From positions 1 through 64,000 of the forward strand of contig JAIMAQ010000009.1 of NCBI GenBank assembly GCA_023511875.1: 64,000 nt of DNA. Direction: 5' to 3'. Source of the stretch: Thermoflavifilum sp. Lineage in GTDB: Bacteria; Bacteroidota; Bacteroidia; Chitinophagales; Chitinophagaceae. Numbering within the stretch: position 1 is the first letter of the stretch; each line of letters starts with the position of its first letter. Below the pieces are notes generated by a model. It was not told the origin of the DNA and ran no database searches. It saw nothing but the letters and a program-made list of their open reading frames with translations. This document shows positions 28,554 to 35,335 of this stretch, one piece after another. The position numbers and the translations under genes are program-made.

Positions 28554-28973
28554 ATGGATCTACGGAAAAGAAGGCGAGAAGAGGCCAAGGTGGAAAGCTC
28601 CGCCCTGAACGATATTTTGTTTATCTTTTTGTTGTTTTTCCTGATCGTGTCTACCCTGGCCAATCCCAATGTAATCAAGCTTTCATTGCCGCGTGCCGAA
28701 AGCAATACCAAATCCAAGCAAACTGTAGTAGTGAGTATCGATGCGCAGCAACGTTATTATGTGGGTACCACACAGGTGCCTTTTGACCAGCTGGCACAAG
28801 TGCTGGCACCCAAGCTGGCAGGCGAAGCGGTAGATGCCACCATCGTGATTAATGCCGATAAAACGGTACCTATCGACGATGTGGTGAAAGTGATGGGAAT
28901 TGCTCAACAGCTACATGCTAAAGTGGTGCTGGCCACGGCTCATCCGGAAACATCGGCCACAAACCCTCGGTGA
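28554..28973 (+). CDS. exbD: ExbD/TolR-type biopolymer transport protein
   Basis: 139 residues with one N-terminal membrane helix (ALNDILFIFLLFFLIVSTLA). It contains the conserved membrane Asp (ND in ALNDILF) that carries protons in ExbD/TolR proteins. A periplasmic domain follows (VVVSIDAQQRYYVGTTQVPFDQL ... VINADKTVPIDDVVKVMGIA), the standard TolR/ExbD peptidoglycan-facing fold. Only 3 nt separate it from exbB, so the two are surely one operon. They could power the SusC receptors, or a Tol-like system; the sequence does not decide. Confidence 0.93.
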   Translation: MDLRKRRREEAKVESSALNDILFIFLLFFLIVSTLANPNVIKLSLPRAESNTKSKQTVVVSIDAQQRYYVGTTQVPFDQLAQVLAPKLAGEAVDATIVINADKTVPIDDVVKVMGIAQQLHAKVVLATAHPETSATNPR

Positions 28974-28999
28974 TCAAATGTTTTTGCCTAAACTTCATT

Positions 29000-29007
29000 T
29001 AGCTTTG
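29000..29007 (+). promoter_or_regulatory. -7-like box before purM
   Basis: TAGCTTTG matches TAnnTTTG and lies 16 bp before the likely GTG start of purM. No well-spaced TTG element was found upstream, so support is partial. Confidence 0.3.
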
Positions 29008-29022
29008 TACCCATAATTGCAT

Positions 29023-30207
29023 GTGTTTGTGGAAGATTCATTGTATCAACGTCGCGGTGTCTCTGCTGCTAAAGATGAAGTGCATGCCGCTGTTCAACAT
29101 CTTGAACAGGGGCTCTATCCATTAGCTTTTTGCCGCATATTCCCCGACTATCTGGCTCAAGATCCCGAATGGGTGTGCTTGTCGCATGCCGATGGTGCAG
29201 GCACAAAGTCGGTACTGGCTTATCTATACTGGCGAGAAACGGGCGACTTGAGGGTGTGGAAGGGTATTGCCCAAGATGCCTTAGTGATGAATCTCGACGA
29301 CTTGCTTTGTGTAGGGGCGTATCGTCATCTGGTCTATACGTCGACCATTGGAAGAAATGCTCGTTGGATTCCAGGAGAGGTGCTGAAAGCCATAGTGGAA
29401 GGTACACAAGCCTGCATAGACCAATTGGCAGCTGCGGAAATCGATATTCATTATCTAGGAGGTGAAACAGCCGATCTGGGCGATCTGGTACGTACCGTAG
29501 TGGTAGATGGCAACCTAACGGTGCGCTGGCCAAAAAATCGACTGATTACTAATGAAAAAATTCGCTCGGGCGACCTCATCGTAGGGCTGGCTTCCTTTGG
29601 GCAGGCTACATACGAGGATGCTTACAACAGCGGAATAGGGAGCAATGGACTTACCTTAGCTCGGCATGATTTGCTCCAACGCCGTTATGGGATAGAATAC
29701 CCAGAATCTGTTGATCCCCAACTCGATGAAACCCTTCAATATTCGGGTCCCTATCGCCTCACTGATCAGGTGCAGGGAACAAATTACACCGTTGGTCATC
29801 TCCTGCTTTCCCCCACTCGCACCTATGCACCATTCGTCAAAGCTTTGCTCGAACAACATTTCGATAAGGTGCATGGCATGGTGCATTGCACGGGTGGCGG
29901 ACAAACCAAGCTCTTGCGTTTTTTGCCTCCTGGCCTTTCGGCAATTAAAGATAGATTGTTTGCCCTGCCACCACTGTTTCGCCTGATCCGTGAAGCTTCT
30001 CGAGCCAGCTGGAAAGAATTATTTCAAGTGTTGAACATGGGCCATCGCTTGGAAATCATCGTAGATGAGTCTGATGCCGAAACGATCATCGGTCTGGCGG
30101 CTGCATTTCATATTCCAGCTCAGGTGGTGGGAAGAATTGTGCCGGCACCCGAAAAGCCCAGTTTGCAAATCATTCATCCCGAAGCAGGAAACCTCATCTA
30201 CCCCTAA
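29023..30207 (+). CDS. purM: Phosphoribosylformylglycinamidine cyclo-ligase (AIR synthetase)
   Basis: Catalyses the ATP-dependent ring closure of FGAM to AIR in purine biosynthesis. About 394 residues in the longer form found in Bacteroidota. Features seen are the N-terminal YQRRGVSAAKDEVHAAV, the ATP/Mg loop SHADGAGTKS, IAQDALVMNLDDLLCVGA, the YLGGETADLGD segment and the C-terminal domain GMVHCTGGGQTK and NMGHRLEIIVD. No ATG is in frame at the 5' end: candidate starts are TTG 29017, GTG 29023 and GTG 29029, of which 29023 is taken without strong support. It sits 43-50 bp after exbD, with a -7-like box in the gap. Confidence 0.93.
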   Translation: MFVEDSLYQRRGVSAAKDEVHAAVQHLEQGLYPLAFCRIFPDYLAQDPEWVCLSHADGAGTKSVLAYLYWRETGDLRVWKGIAQDALVMNLDDLLCVGAYRHLVYTSTIGRNARWIPGEVLKAIVEGTQACIDQLAAAEIDIHYLGGETADLGDLVRTVVVDGNLTVRWPKNRLITNEKIRSGDLIVGLASFGQATYEDAYNSGIGSNGLTLARHDLLQRRYGIEYPESVDPQLDETLQYSGPYRLTDQVQGTNYTVGHLLLSPTRTYAPFVKALLEQHFDKVHGMVHCTGGGQTKLLRFLPPGLSAIKDRLFALPPLFRLIREASRASWKELFQVLNMGHRLEIIVDESDAETIIGLAAAFHIPAQVVGRIVPAPEKPSLQIIHPEAGNLIYP

Positions 30208-30253
30208 ACATACTTGGCCAGTGAAGCTTATCTTTGTTTGAATTTTATGCATC

Positions 30254-30943
30254 ATGGATGAAGATGTAATTGTTTCGCTCCAGCATGCTCAAATTTGTCA
30301 TGGCAAAGCCGTGATCCTGAGCGATGTGAATATTACGATTCGAAAAGGAGAATTTGTATACCTTGTTGGAAAAACAGGAACGGGTAAGACCAGTTTGTTA
30401 AAAACGCTTTATGGAGATTTGCCCTTGTGCGGCGGAGAAGGCAGGGTAGTGGGTTTCGACTTAAAAAAACTAACATGGAAAACAGTGCCTTACTTGCGCC
30501 GTAACCTGGGTATTGTGTTTCAAGACTTTCAATTGCTCACCGATCGGAATGTACACGACAACCTGCTTTTCGTGTTGAAGGCTACAGGCTGGAAAGACAA
30601 AAATCTTATGGAAGAAAAGATTAATAATGTGCTGGAAAAAGTGGGTTTGAAGACCAAAGGCTATAAAATGCCTTATGAGCTTTCTGGCGGTGAACAACAG
30701 CGGGTCGATATTGCTCGGGCATTGCTCAATTCACCTAAACTCATTTTGGCCGATGAACCTACCGGCAACCTGGATCCAGAAACCTCAGACGGCATCATGC
30801 AGCTGTTGTTTCAAATTTGCCACGATTATCACACTACAGTAATCATGGCTACCCACGATTATCTCGTGTTACAAAAATTCCCCTCGCGTGTACTCCGCAC
30901 CGAACTGGGCAAGGTAAGCGATTATGCAGATATTCGCCTGTAG
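30254..30943 (+). CDS. ftsE: ABC transporter ATP-binding protein, FtsE-like
   Basis: 229-residue ABC ATPase. Walker A is [16 protein letters not shown] (from about residue 36), the Q-loop is [13 protein letters not shown], the ABC signature is [16 protein letters not shown], Walker B is [12 protein letters not shown], and the switch His is in MATHDY. The short size, the FQDFQLL segment and the lack of other domains match FtsE, the cytoplasmic ATPase that works with the membrane protein FtsX in cell division and murein-hydrolase control. In many Bacteroidota ftsE is not beside ftsX, and no ftsX is in this window. The assignment to FtsE rather than LolD or another lipoprotein exporter ATPase is probable, not certain. 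Confidence 0.8.
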   Translation: MDEDVIVSLQHAQICHGKAVILSDVNITIRKGEFVYLVGKTGTGKTSLLKTLYGDLPLCGGEGRVVGFDLKKLTWKTVPYLRRNLGIVFQDFQLLTDRNVHDNLLFVLKATGWKDKNLMEEKINNVLEKVGLKTKGYKMPYELSGGEQQRVDIARALLNSPKLILADEPTGNLDPETSDGIMQLLFQICHDYHTTVIMATHDYLVLQKFPSRVLRTELGKVSDYADIRL

Positions 30944-30973
30944 GGCATAATCAATTTGAAATGAAATTCATTA

Positions 30974-31855
30974 ATGATGTTGAATAAAATAGCAGAAAAA
31001 GAAATAAAAACAAAAAAGCAGTTATCTAAAATGAATGAGAATCATTCAAAAGAATTTGAGCTTTTATGCCATGTCTTTAAAGATACCAATAAAATAATAT
31101 TGAATCATAAAAAATCGCTTTTGTTAAATGGTGATGTCTTGCAGGAAGATTTCTTTGATAAAGAATATTTTGATTTGATTATTACATCTCCTCCTTACAA
31201 TGTAGATATAAAATACAATTTACACAATGATGATTTAACCTATGATGAGTATCTGGAATTCTCTGAGATATGGATCAATAACTGTTACAAGTGGACGAAG
31301 AATCAAGGAAGGTTTTGCTTAAATATTCCATTGGATAAGAATAAAGGAGGTCAAAAAAGTGTGGGTGCTGATTTAACCACGATTGCTCAGAAAGTAGGAT
31401 GGAAATATCATTCTACAATTATCTGGAACGAAGGGAATATTTCCAGAAGAACAGCATGGGGCTCATGGTTATCTGCTGCAGCTCCGTATGTCATTGCTCC
31501 CGTTGAACTTATCGTAGTTCTTTATAAGAAAGAATGGAAAAAAACTAATGGTTCACAAATATCAGATATTACAAAAAAAGAATTCATGGATTGGACAAAT
31601 GGACTATGGACTTTTAATGGTGAAAGCAAAAAAAGGATAAGACACCCTGCTCCTTTCCCGTTAGAATTGCCTTATAGATGTATTAAACTATTTAGTTTTG
31701 TTGATGATATTATCTTTGATCCTTTTGCAGGAAGCGGAACTACTTTAATTGCTTCTAACAATACAAATAGATACTCCATTGGGTTGGAAATAGATTTTAA
31801 ATATTGTGAGTTAGCAAAACAAAGAATATTAAATGAGTCGGGAATGTTGTTTTAG
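30974..31855 (+). CDS. Site-specific DNA methyltransferase (beta class, probably N4-cytosine)
   Basis: 293-residue amino-methyltransferase. The catalytic motif IV TSPPYN (residues 71-76) comes before the SAM-binding motif I DPFAGSGTT (249-257), which is the beta-class order. The TSPPY form is typical of N4-cytosine enzymes, although N6-adenine cannot be excluded. The first ATG (30974) is used; a later one at 31031 is possible. The gene is visibly richer in A+T than its neighbours, with runs of A and many AAA/AAT codons, suggesting acquisition. It is followed after 17 bp by an HNH nuclease gene, so it is read as the protective half of a type II restriction-modification system. Confidence 0.92.
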   Translation: MMLNKIAEKEIKTKKQLSKMNENHSKEFELLCHVFKDTNKIILNHKKSLLLNGDVLQEDFFDKEYFDLIITSPPYNVDIKYNLHNDDLTYDEYLEFSEIWINNCYKWTKNQGRFCLNIPLDKNKGGQKSVGADLTTIAQKVGWKYHSTIIWNEGNISRRTAWGSWLSAAAPYVIAPVELIVVLYKKEWKKTNGSQISDITKKEFMDWTNGLWTFNGESKKRIRHPAPFPLELPYRCIKLFSFVDDIIFDPFAGSGTTLIASNNTNRYSIGLEIDFKYCELAKQRILNESGMLF

Positions 31856-31872
31856 TTTATAACGAAAAAGGG

Positions 31873-32466
31873 ATGAGAAAGAATATCAATAAAAGCATTA
31901 CCGATTTAATAATTGAATATTTCAAGGACCATCCCAATCAAGAATTACCCCACAGGCCAGTTGTTGATTGGGTCGAAGAAAAATATAAAAAGCTTTATCA
32001 TAGAAAACCAAGAGACACTTGGCGAGCTATTAGAAGGTTACATCAACAAGGATTTTTAATTAAAGTAAAAAAAGGAGTTTATAAGTATGATCCAGAATTT
32101 GTTACTAAAAAGGAAATAGAAGATTTTACACCAGAGTTAAAAGAACAAATACTAAAACGAGATGGTTACAAATGTGTAATCTGTGGTAGAAGCGCAATGG
32201 AGGGATATGAATTGCATGTTGACCATATCTTGCCTAAAGACAAAGGTGGCAAAGCAACATTGGAAAATGGACAAACACTTTGTTCAATCTGTAATTTTAG
32301 AAAGAAAAACTACAACCAAACAGAAAGTGGGAAAAAAATGTTTATTAGGCTTTGGGAAACAGCAAAAAGGATTGGTGACACTGAAACTAAAAAATTTTGT
32401 GAGGAAATTTTAAAAACATACGAAAAGTTCAATATCAACGGGCACATTGAATGGAAAAAAGAGTAA
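31873..32466 (+). CDS. HNH endonuclease with N-terminal winged-helix region, probable restriction enzyme
   Basis: 197 residues. Residues of about 5-75 look like a winged-helix DNA-binding region (IIEYFKDHPNQELPHRPVVD ... GFLIKVKKGVYKYDP). Residues 85-150 form an HNH nuclease with zinc-holding Cys pairs C101/C104 and C137/C140, the catalytic HVDH at residues 115-118 and Asn132. Placed directly after the methyltransferase and sharing its A+T-rich composition, it is the likely restriction partner. The recognition sequence cannot be predicted here. A homing-type HNH is less likely because of the winged-helix region and the methyltransferase neighbour. Confidence 0.85.
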   Translation: MRKNINKSITDLIIEYFKDHPNQELPHRPVVDWVEEKYKKLYHRKPRDTWRAIRRLHQQGFLIKVKKGVYKYDPEFVTKKEIEDFTPELKEQILKRDGYKCVICGRSAMEGYELHVDHILPKDKGGKATLENGQTLCSICNFRKKNYNQTESGKKMFIRLWETAKRIGDTETKKFCEEILKTYEKFNINGHIEWKKE

Positions 32467-32539
32467 TTGAGTAGATACAATTTTGGCTATATGCCATTAA
32501 AACTACGCATAGCTGCTGTACGTACCAACCATTCTAACC

Positions 32540-33652
32540 ATGAAACCCCTGATTGTCATCTCGGCACAACGCTTTTTCAGAGGGGGAACGGTGGAAGCCG
32601 TGCGCCTATGTTTGCAGGCTTTGTCGGCCGCTGTAGGGGAAAAATACTTCATTCGCGCACTGGTTTATCGTCCAGAAGATTATCCCATTTTGCCTCAGGT
32701 AGAATATGTGGCGTTTCCACAGTCTAGAAAAGGTTGGTGGCGAAGGTTATATGCAGAATATGTGCTTTTCCCTCGACTGGCAAGGCGATGGAAGCCTGTG
32801 ATCTGGCTTTCTTTACAAGACAGTACGCCGCCTGTAGATGTGCCCTACCGCGCTGTGTATTTTCATCATCCCCTCGTTTGTACATCATTGCCCTCTTCCA
32901 TCTGGTGGCAGCAGCCACGCCTCTGGGGGTTAAAAATGCTCTATCTTTTCGTTTATCTACGACATATCCATACCAATGATGCCATCATTGTACAGCAGCA
33001 CCAGCTCCGTGAAAAATTGATCGAGCGCTACCATCTTCCTCCTGAAAAAGTGTGGGTGATTCCCTTAGTCCATCGGCAATATCCATCCACATGTTCCGCC
33101 AGTCCTGCTTCGCCAACATACAGATTTTTTTATCCATCCTATCCATATGCCTACAAAAACCATTTGCTCTTATTTCAAGCGGTTCAAATCTTGGTTAATA
33201 GGGGAGTTTCTGGTTTTGAAATCATTTGCACTTGTGGGCGTAAAGAGAATGGATATATCCGAAAGCTAATCCGTCGTTTTTCCCAGTCGCTACCCTTGCG
33301 GTTTACTGGGGTGCTGCCCCATCAGGAGGTAATGAATTGGTATACACAATCTCACGCCTTGGTATATCCCTCGCTGGCCGAGACCTGGGGGTTACCACTA
33401 AGCGAGGCGGCCTCTTTGGGTAAGCCTATTTTGGCCGTTGATTTACCCTATGCGCGGGAAACACTCACTGGCTACAATCGGGTTTGTTGGTTACCACCAG
33501 ATGATGCCGAGAGTTGGGCAAATGCTATGCAGACCATGATTGATGGCCATACATGTGATAGGCCTTTGACAAGGGAGACTAAGTTTGTGCAGTCAAGTCA
33601 AATCGATTGGGCTCGGTGGCTCCAACAGGCGCTTCAGCAGTTGTCTGAGTAG
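32540..33652 (+). CDS. Glycosyltransferase (GT4-like, group 1)
   Basis: 370-residue GT-B fold glycosyltransferase, probably cytoplasmic and involved in surface polysaccharide or lipopolysaccharide assembly. The C-terminal donor-binding half is clear: RFTGVLPHQEVMNWYTQSHALVYPSLAETWGLPLSEAASLGKPILAV, containing the E-x7-E type motif of GT4 enzymes. The N-terminal acceptor half (VISAQRFFRGGTVEAVRLCL) carries the glycine-rich loop. Donor and acceptor are unknown. Its last 74 bp overlap the 3' end of the convergent glycosyltransferase gene. It follows the restriction-modification cassette by about 73 bp. Confidence 0.88.
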   Translation: MKPLIVISAQRFFRGGTVEAVRLCLQALSAAVGEKYFIRALVYRPEDYPILPQVEYVAFPQSRKGWWRRLYAEYVLFPRLARRWKPVIWLSLQDSTPPVDVPYRAVYFHHPLVCTSLPSSIWWQQPRLWGLKMLYLFVYLRHIHTNDAIIVQQHQLREKLIERYHLPPEKVWVIPLVHRQYPSTCSASPASPTYRFFYPSYPYAYKNHLLLFQAVQILVNRGVSGFEIICTCGRKENGYIRKLIRRFSQSLPLRFTGVLPHQEVMNWYTQSHALVYPSLAETWGLPLSEAASLGKPILAVDLPYARETLTGYNRVCWLPPDDAESWANAMQTMIDGHTCDRPLTRETKFVQSSQIDWARWLQQALQQLSE

Positions 33653-34796
33653 GCGTAATAGAGCACTCAGCTGAGTGAGAAGAATTTGCCTGAAGCATTT
33701 CTTGAAAAAATTGCAACCGAATTTCTTCTTTGCGAGCGATGTCTACCCGCATGCGAATGCGATAGGGCAACCTACGCAAGTGGTTTTCTTCAACAAATCT
33801 GGTGATTTGCGAGAGCAGCTCCGTATCCCAATGAAACGGTCGGTTGGGTAACTTAAAAACATGTGGGTCTTCTGGAGGAAGATCGGTATCGTCGTAAGCA
33901 ATGATCAAAGGCAATCCGGCAGCTATGTATTCACGGACTTTTAAAGGGCATGCTTGATGCATATGTTTTCGATATAGCCCCAGCGTGCCAATACCCACAT
34001 CTATTTGCGGGTAAAGTTTAGCCAGCTGTGCATCGTTTAATTGACCATGAGAAAGAATATTTTTTCGTCGGCCCGGAGCGATATCGGGGCAAACGAGGTG
34101 AAAAAAATATTGAGGCAACCGTTCAGCCATTTGCCAAACCAGGTCAATACCCTGCGATGGTATGCTTGCCGATCCTACAAAGATCAGCTGAGGCTTTCGG
34201 GCTGGGTGGGGTTGCTTGAGGGGGATGCGTTTCAAATCAATACCATTGGTAACCACACAACACGGTTTATTGTATTTTCGAAATGCTCGGGCAATCTCAG
34301 GGGTTACACAAACAAATCCTTTCACTGCTCGTAAAAGCTGACGGCGCCCTGCTCGATAAATCCATCGTCGGAAGATGGGTGTGAATTTCACCTCTTCTGT
34401 ATCGATGGTATTGATTTCCATGATCGAAAGGTGCTGACGCAGCAAGCGGGCAAGTCCTGGAAGCCAGATGTGTTGGGTGTAATAGACCAGATCGGGGTGT
34501 AGGGTTGCAAGTTCTTTTTTCATTCGTTGTACAGAAATGGCTTGTCGCAGAAAGCGTTCGGCCTTTTTGACCCATGCCCACTTGTTGGCCATGGGTAATG
34601 GGTATGGCCATTCGTTAAATATTTGCACACCTTCACATCCACTCAGCCCCTGGATCTGGTATTCGTGATCTCGGACAAGCACCCATATGCTCACCTGAAG
34701 ACCCGCTTTTCGCCAGAAAGCCACTCGATCTCGTATTTTATAAATTTTACCGCTATCATGTTGATTATCCAAGGTGATGATATATACTACATGCAT
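33579..34796 (-). CDS. Glycosyltransferase (GT4-like)
   Basis: 405-residue GT-B type glycosyltransferase. The N-terminus MHVVYIITLDNQHDSGKIYK resembles the acceptor domain of GT4 enzymes. The C-terminal domain has LIFVGSASIPSQGIDLVWQ, DAQLAKLYPQIDVGIGTLGLYRKHMHQACPLKVREYIAAGLPLIIAY, with the usual conserved Lys-x-x-Glu and small residues of the nucleotide-sugar site. Its tail (...EAPVGATEPNRFDLTAQT) extends into the convergent glycosyltransferase, so the extreme C-terminus may be a recent extension. Substrate unknown. Confidence 0.85.
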   Translation of the reverse strand: MHVVYIITLDNQHDSGKIYKIRDRVAFWRKAGLQVSIWVLVRDHEYQIQGLSGCEGVQIFNEWPYPLPMANKWAWVKKAERFLRQAISVQRMKKELATLHPDLVYYTQHIWLPGLARLLRQHLSIMEINTIDTEEVKFTPIFRRWIYRAGRRQLLRAVKGFVCVTPEIARAFRKYNKPCCVVTNGIDLKRIPLKQPHPARKPQLIFVGSASIPSQGIDLVWQMAERLPQYFFHLVCPDIAPGRRKNILSHGQLNDAQLAKLYPQIDVGIGTLGLYRKHMHQACPLKVREYIAAGLPLIIAYDDTDLPPEDPHVFKLPNRPFHWDTELLSQITRFVEENHLRRLPYRIRMRVDIARKEEIRLQFFQEMLQANSSHSAECSITPTQTTAEAPVGATEPNRFDLTAQT

Positions 34797-34939
34797 ACAG
34801 CAAGGCTTCAGTGGACTTGGGCGACTCTATTGACAAAGCGCATTCATCCCATCAAGATGTAGAGAGACATTTAAAGTTAATCAAATACTGGCATTTTTTT
34901 TAAAAAGGCGAGCCATGTGAATATTATGCAAAATTGTAC

Positions 34940-34947
34940 TACCTTTG
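34940..34947 (+). promoter_or_regulatory. -7-like box before rpsO
   Basis: TACCTTTG fits TAnnTTTG and lies 28 bp before the rpsO ATG. No TTG was found at the expected distance upstream. Confidence 0.4.
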
Positions 34948-34975
34948 CAGCTACTAAAAAAGTAAGTATTTTCCA

Positions 34976-35251
34976 ATGTCGTCTTATTTCACTACAGAAC
35001 AAAAAGCAGCACTCATTCGCGAATTTGGCGGTAACGAGAAAAATACGGGCAGCATTAGCGCCCAGATTGCCCTGCTTACCTATCGGATCAACCATATTTC
35101 CGAGCATATTAAAGAACATAAAAAAGATTTCTCAACCACGCGTGGCCTACTCAAATTGGTGGGGCAACGAAAGCGCTTGCTCACCTATCTGGCCAGAACA
35201 GATCTAGAGGCTTATCGAGCTTTGATTGAAAAGCTTGGATTAAGAAAATAA
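34976..35251 (+). CDS. rpsO: 30S ribosomal protein S15
   Basis: 91-residue primary 16S rRNA-binding protein of the small subunit platform, also a component of the central-domain bridge. The sequence has the S15 pattern: TGSISAQIALLTYRINHISEHIKEHKKDFSTTRGLLKLVGQRKRLLTYL, including the conserved His and Arg residues that contact rRNA. Length is typical. It lies just before pnp, the classical rpsO-pnp order, with a strong hairpin terminator between them. Confidence 0.98.
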   Translation: MSSYFTTEQKAALIREFGGNEKNTGSISAQIALLTYRINHISEHIKEHKKDFSTTRGLLKLVGQRKRLLTYLARTDLEAYRALIEKLGLRK

Positions 35252-35268
35252 ACCTGGTTTTCATGACA
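35110..35268 (+). other. Coordinate placeholder for the rpsO-pnp hairpin; see entry 35268-35110 corrected below
   Basis: This line duplicates the terminator entry that follows and carries no separate annotation. Confidence 0.
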
Positions 35269-35310
35269 ACTATTCCCAACCCACCAAGCGCGTTGGGAAT
35301 AGTTTTTTTA
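35268..35310 (+). terminator. Rho-independent terminator/attenuator between rpsO and pnp
   Basis: Perfect 13-bp stem AACTATTCCCAAC (35268-35280) with GTTGGGAATAGTT (35292-35304), an 11-nt loop, and a run of T. It starts 17 bp after the rpsO stop and ends about 26 bp before pnp, so pnp depends on read-through or on its own start site. Confidence 0.93.
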
Positions 35311-35335
35311 TAGATCTTATAAAGCAAAATACACT

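Noticed and set aside
30254-30943. Assignment as a LolD-type lipoprotein exporter ATPase
   Set aside because: The FtsE-like size and motifs fit better and no lolC/E permease is adjacent, though it cannot be fully excluded.
31873-32466. HNH gene as a homing endonuclease in an intron
   Set aside because: It has its own methyltransferase partner and a winged-helix region, and no split host gene surrounds it.
35110-35268. An entry in the feature list with reversed coordinates for the rpsO-pnp hairpin
   Set aside because: It is an error with zero confidence; the correct terminator entry is 35268-35310.
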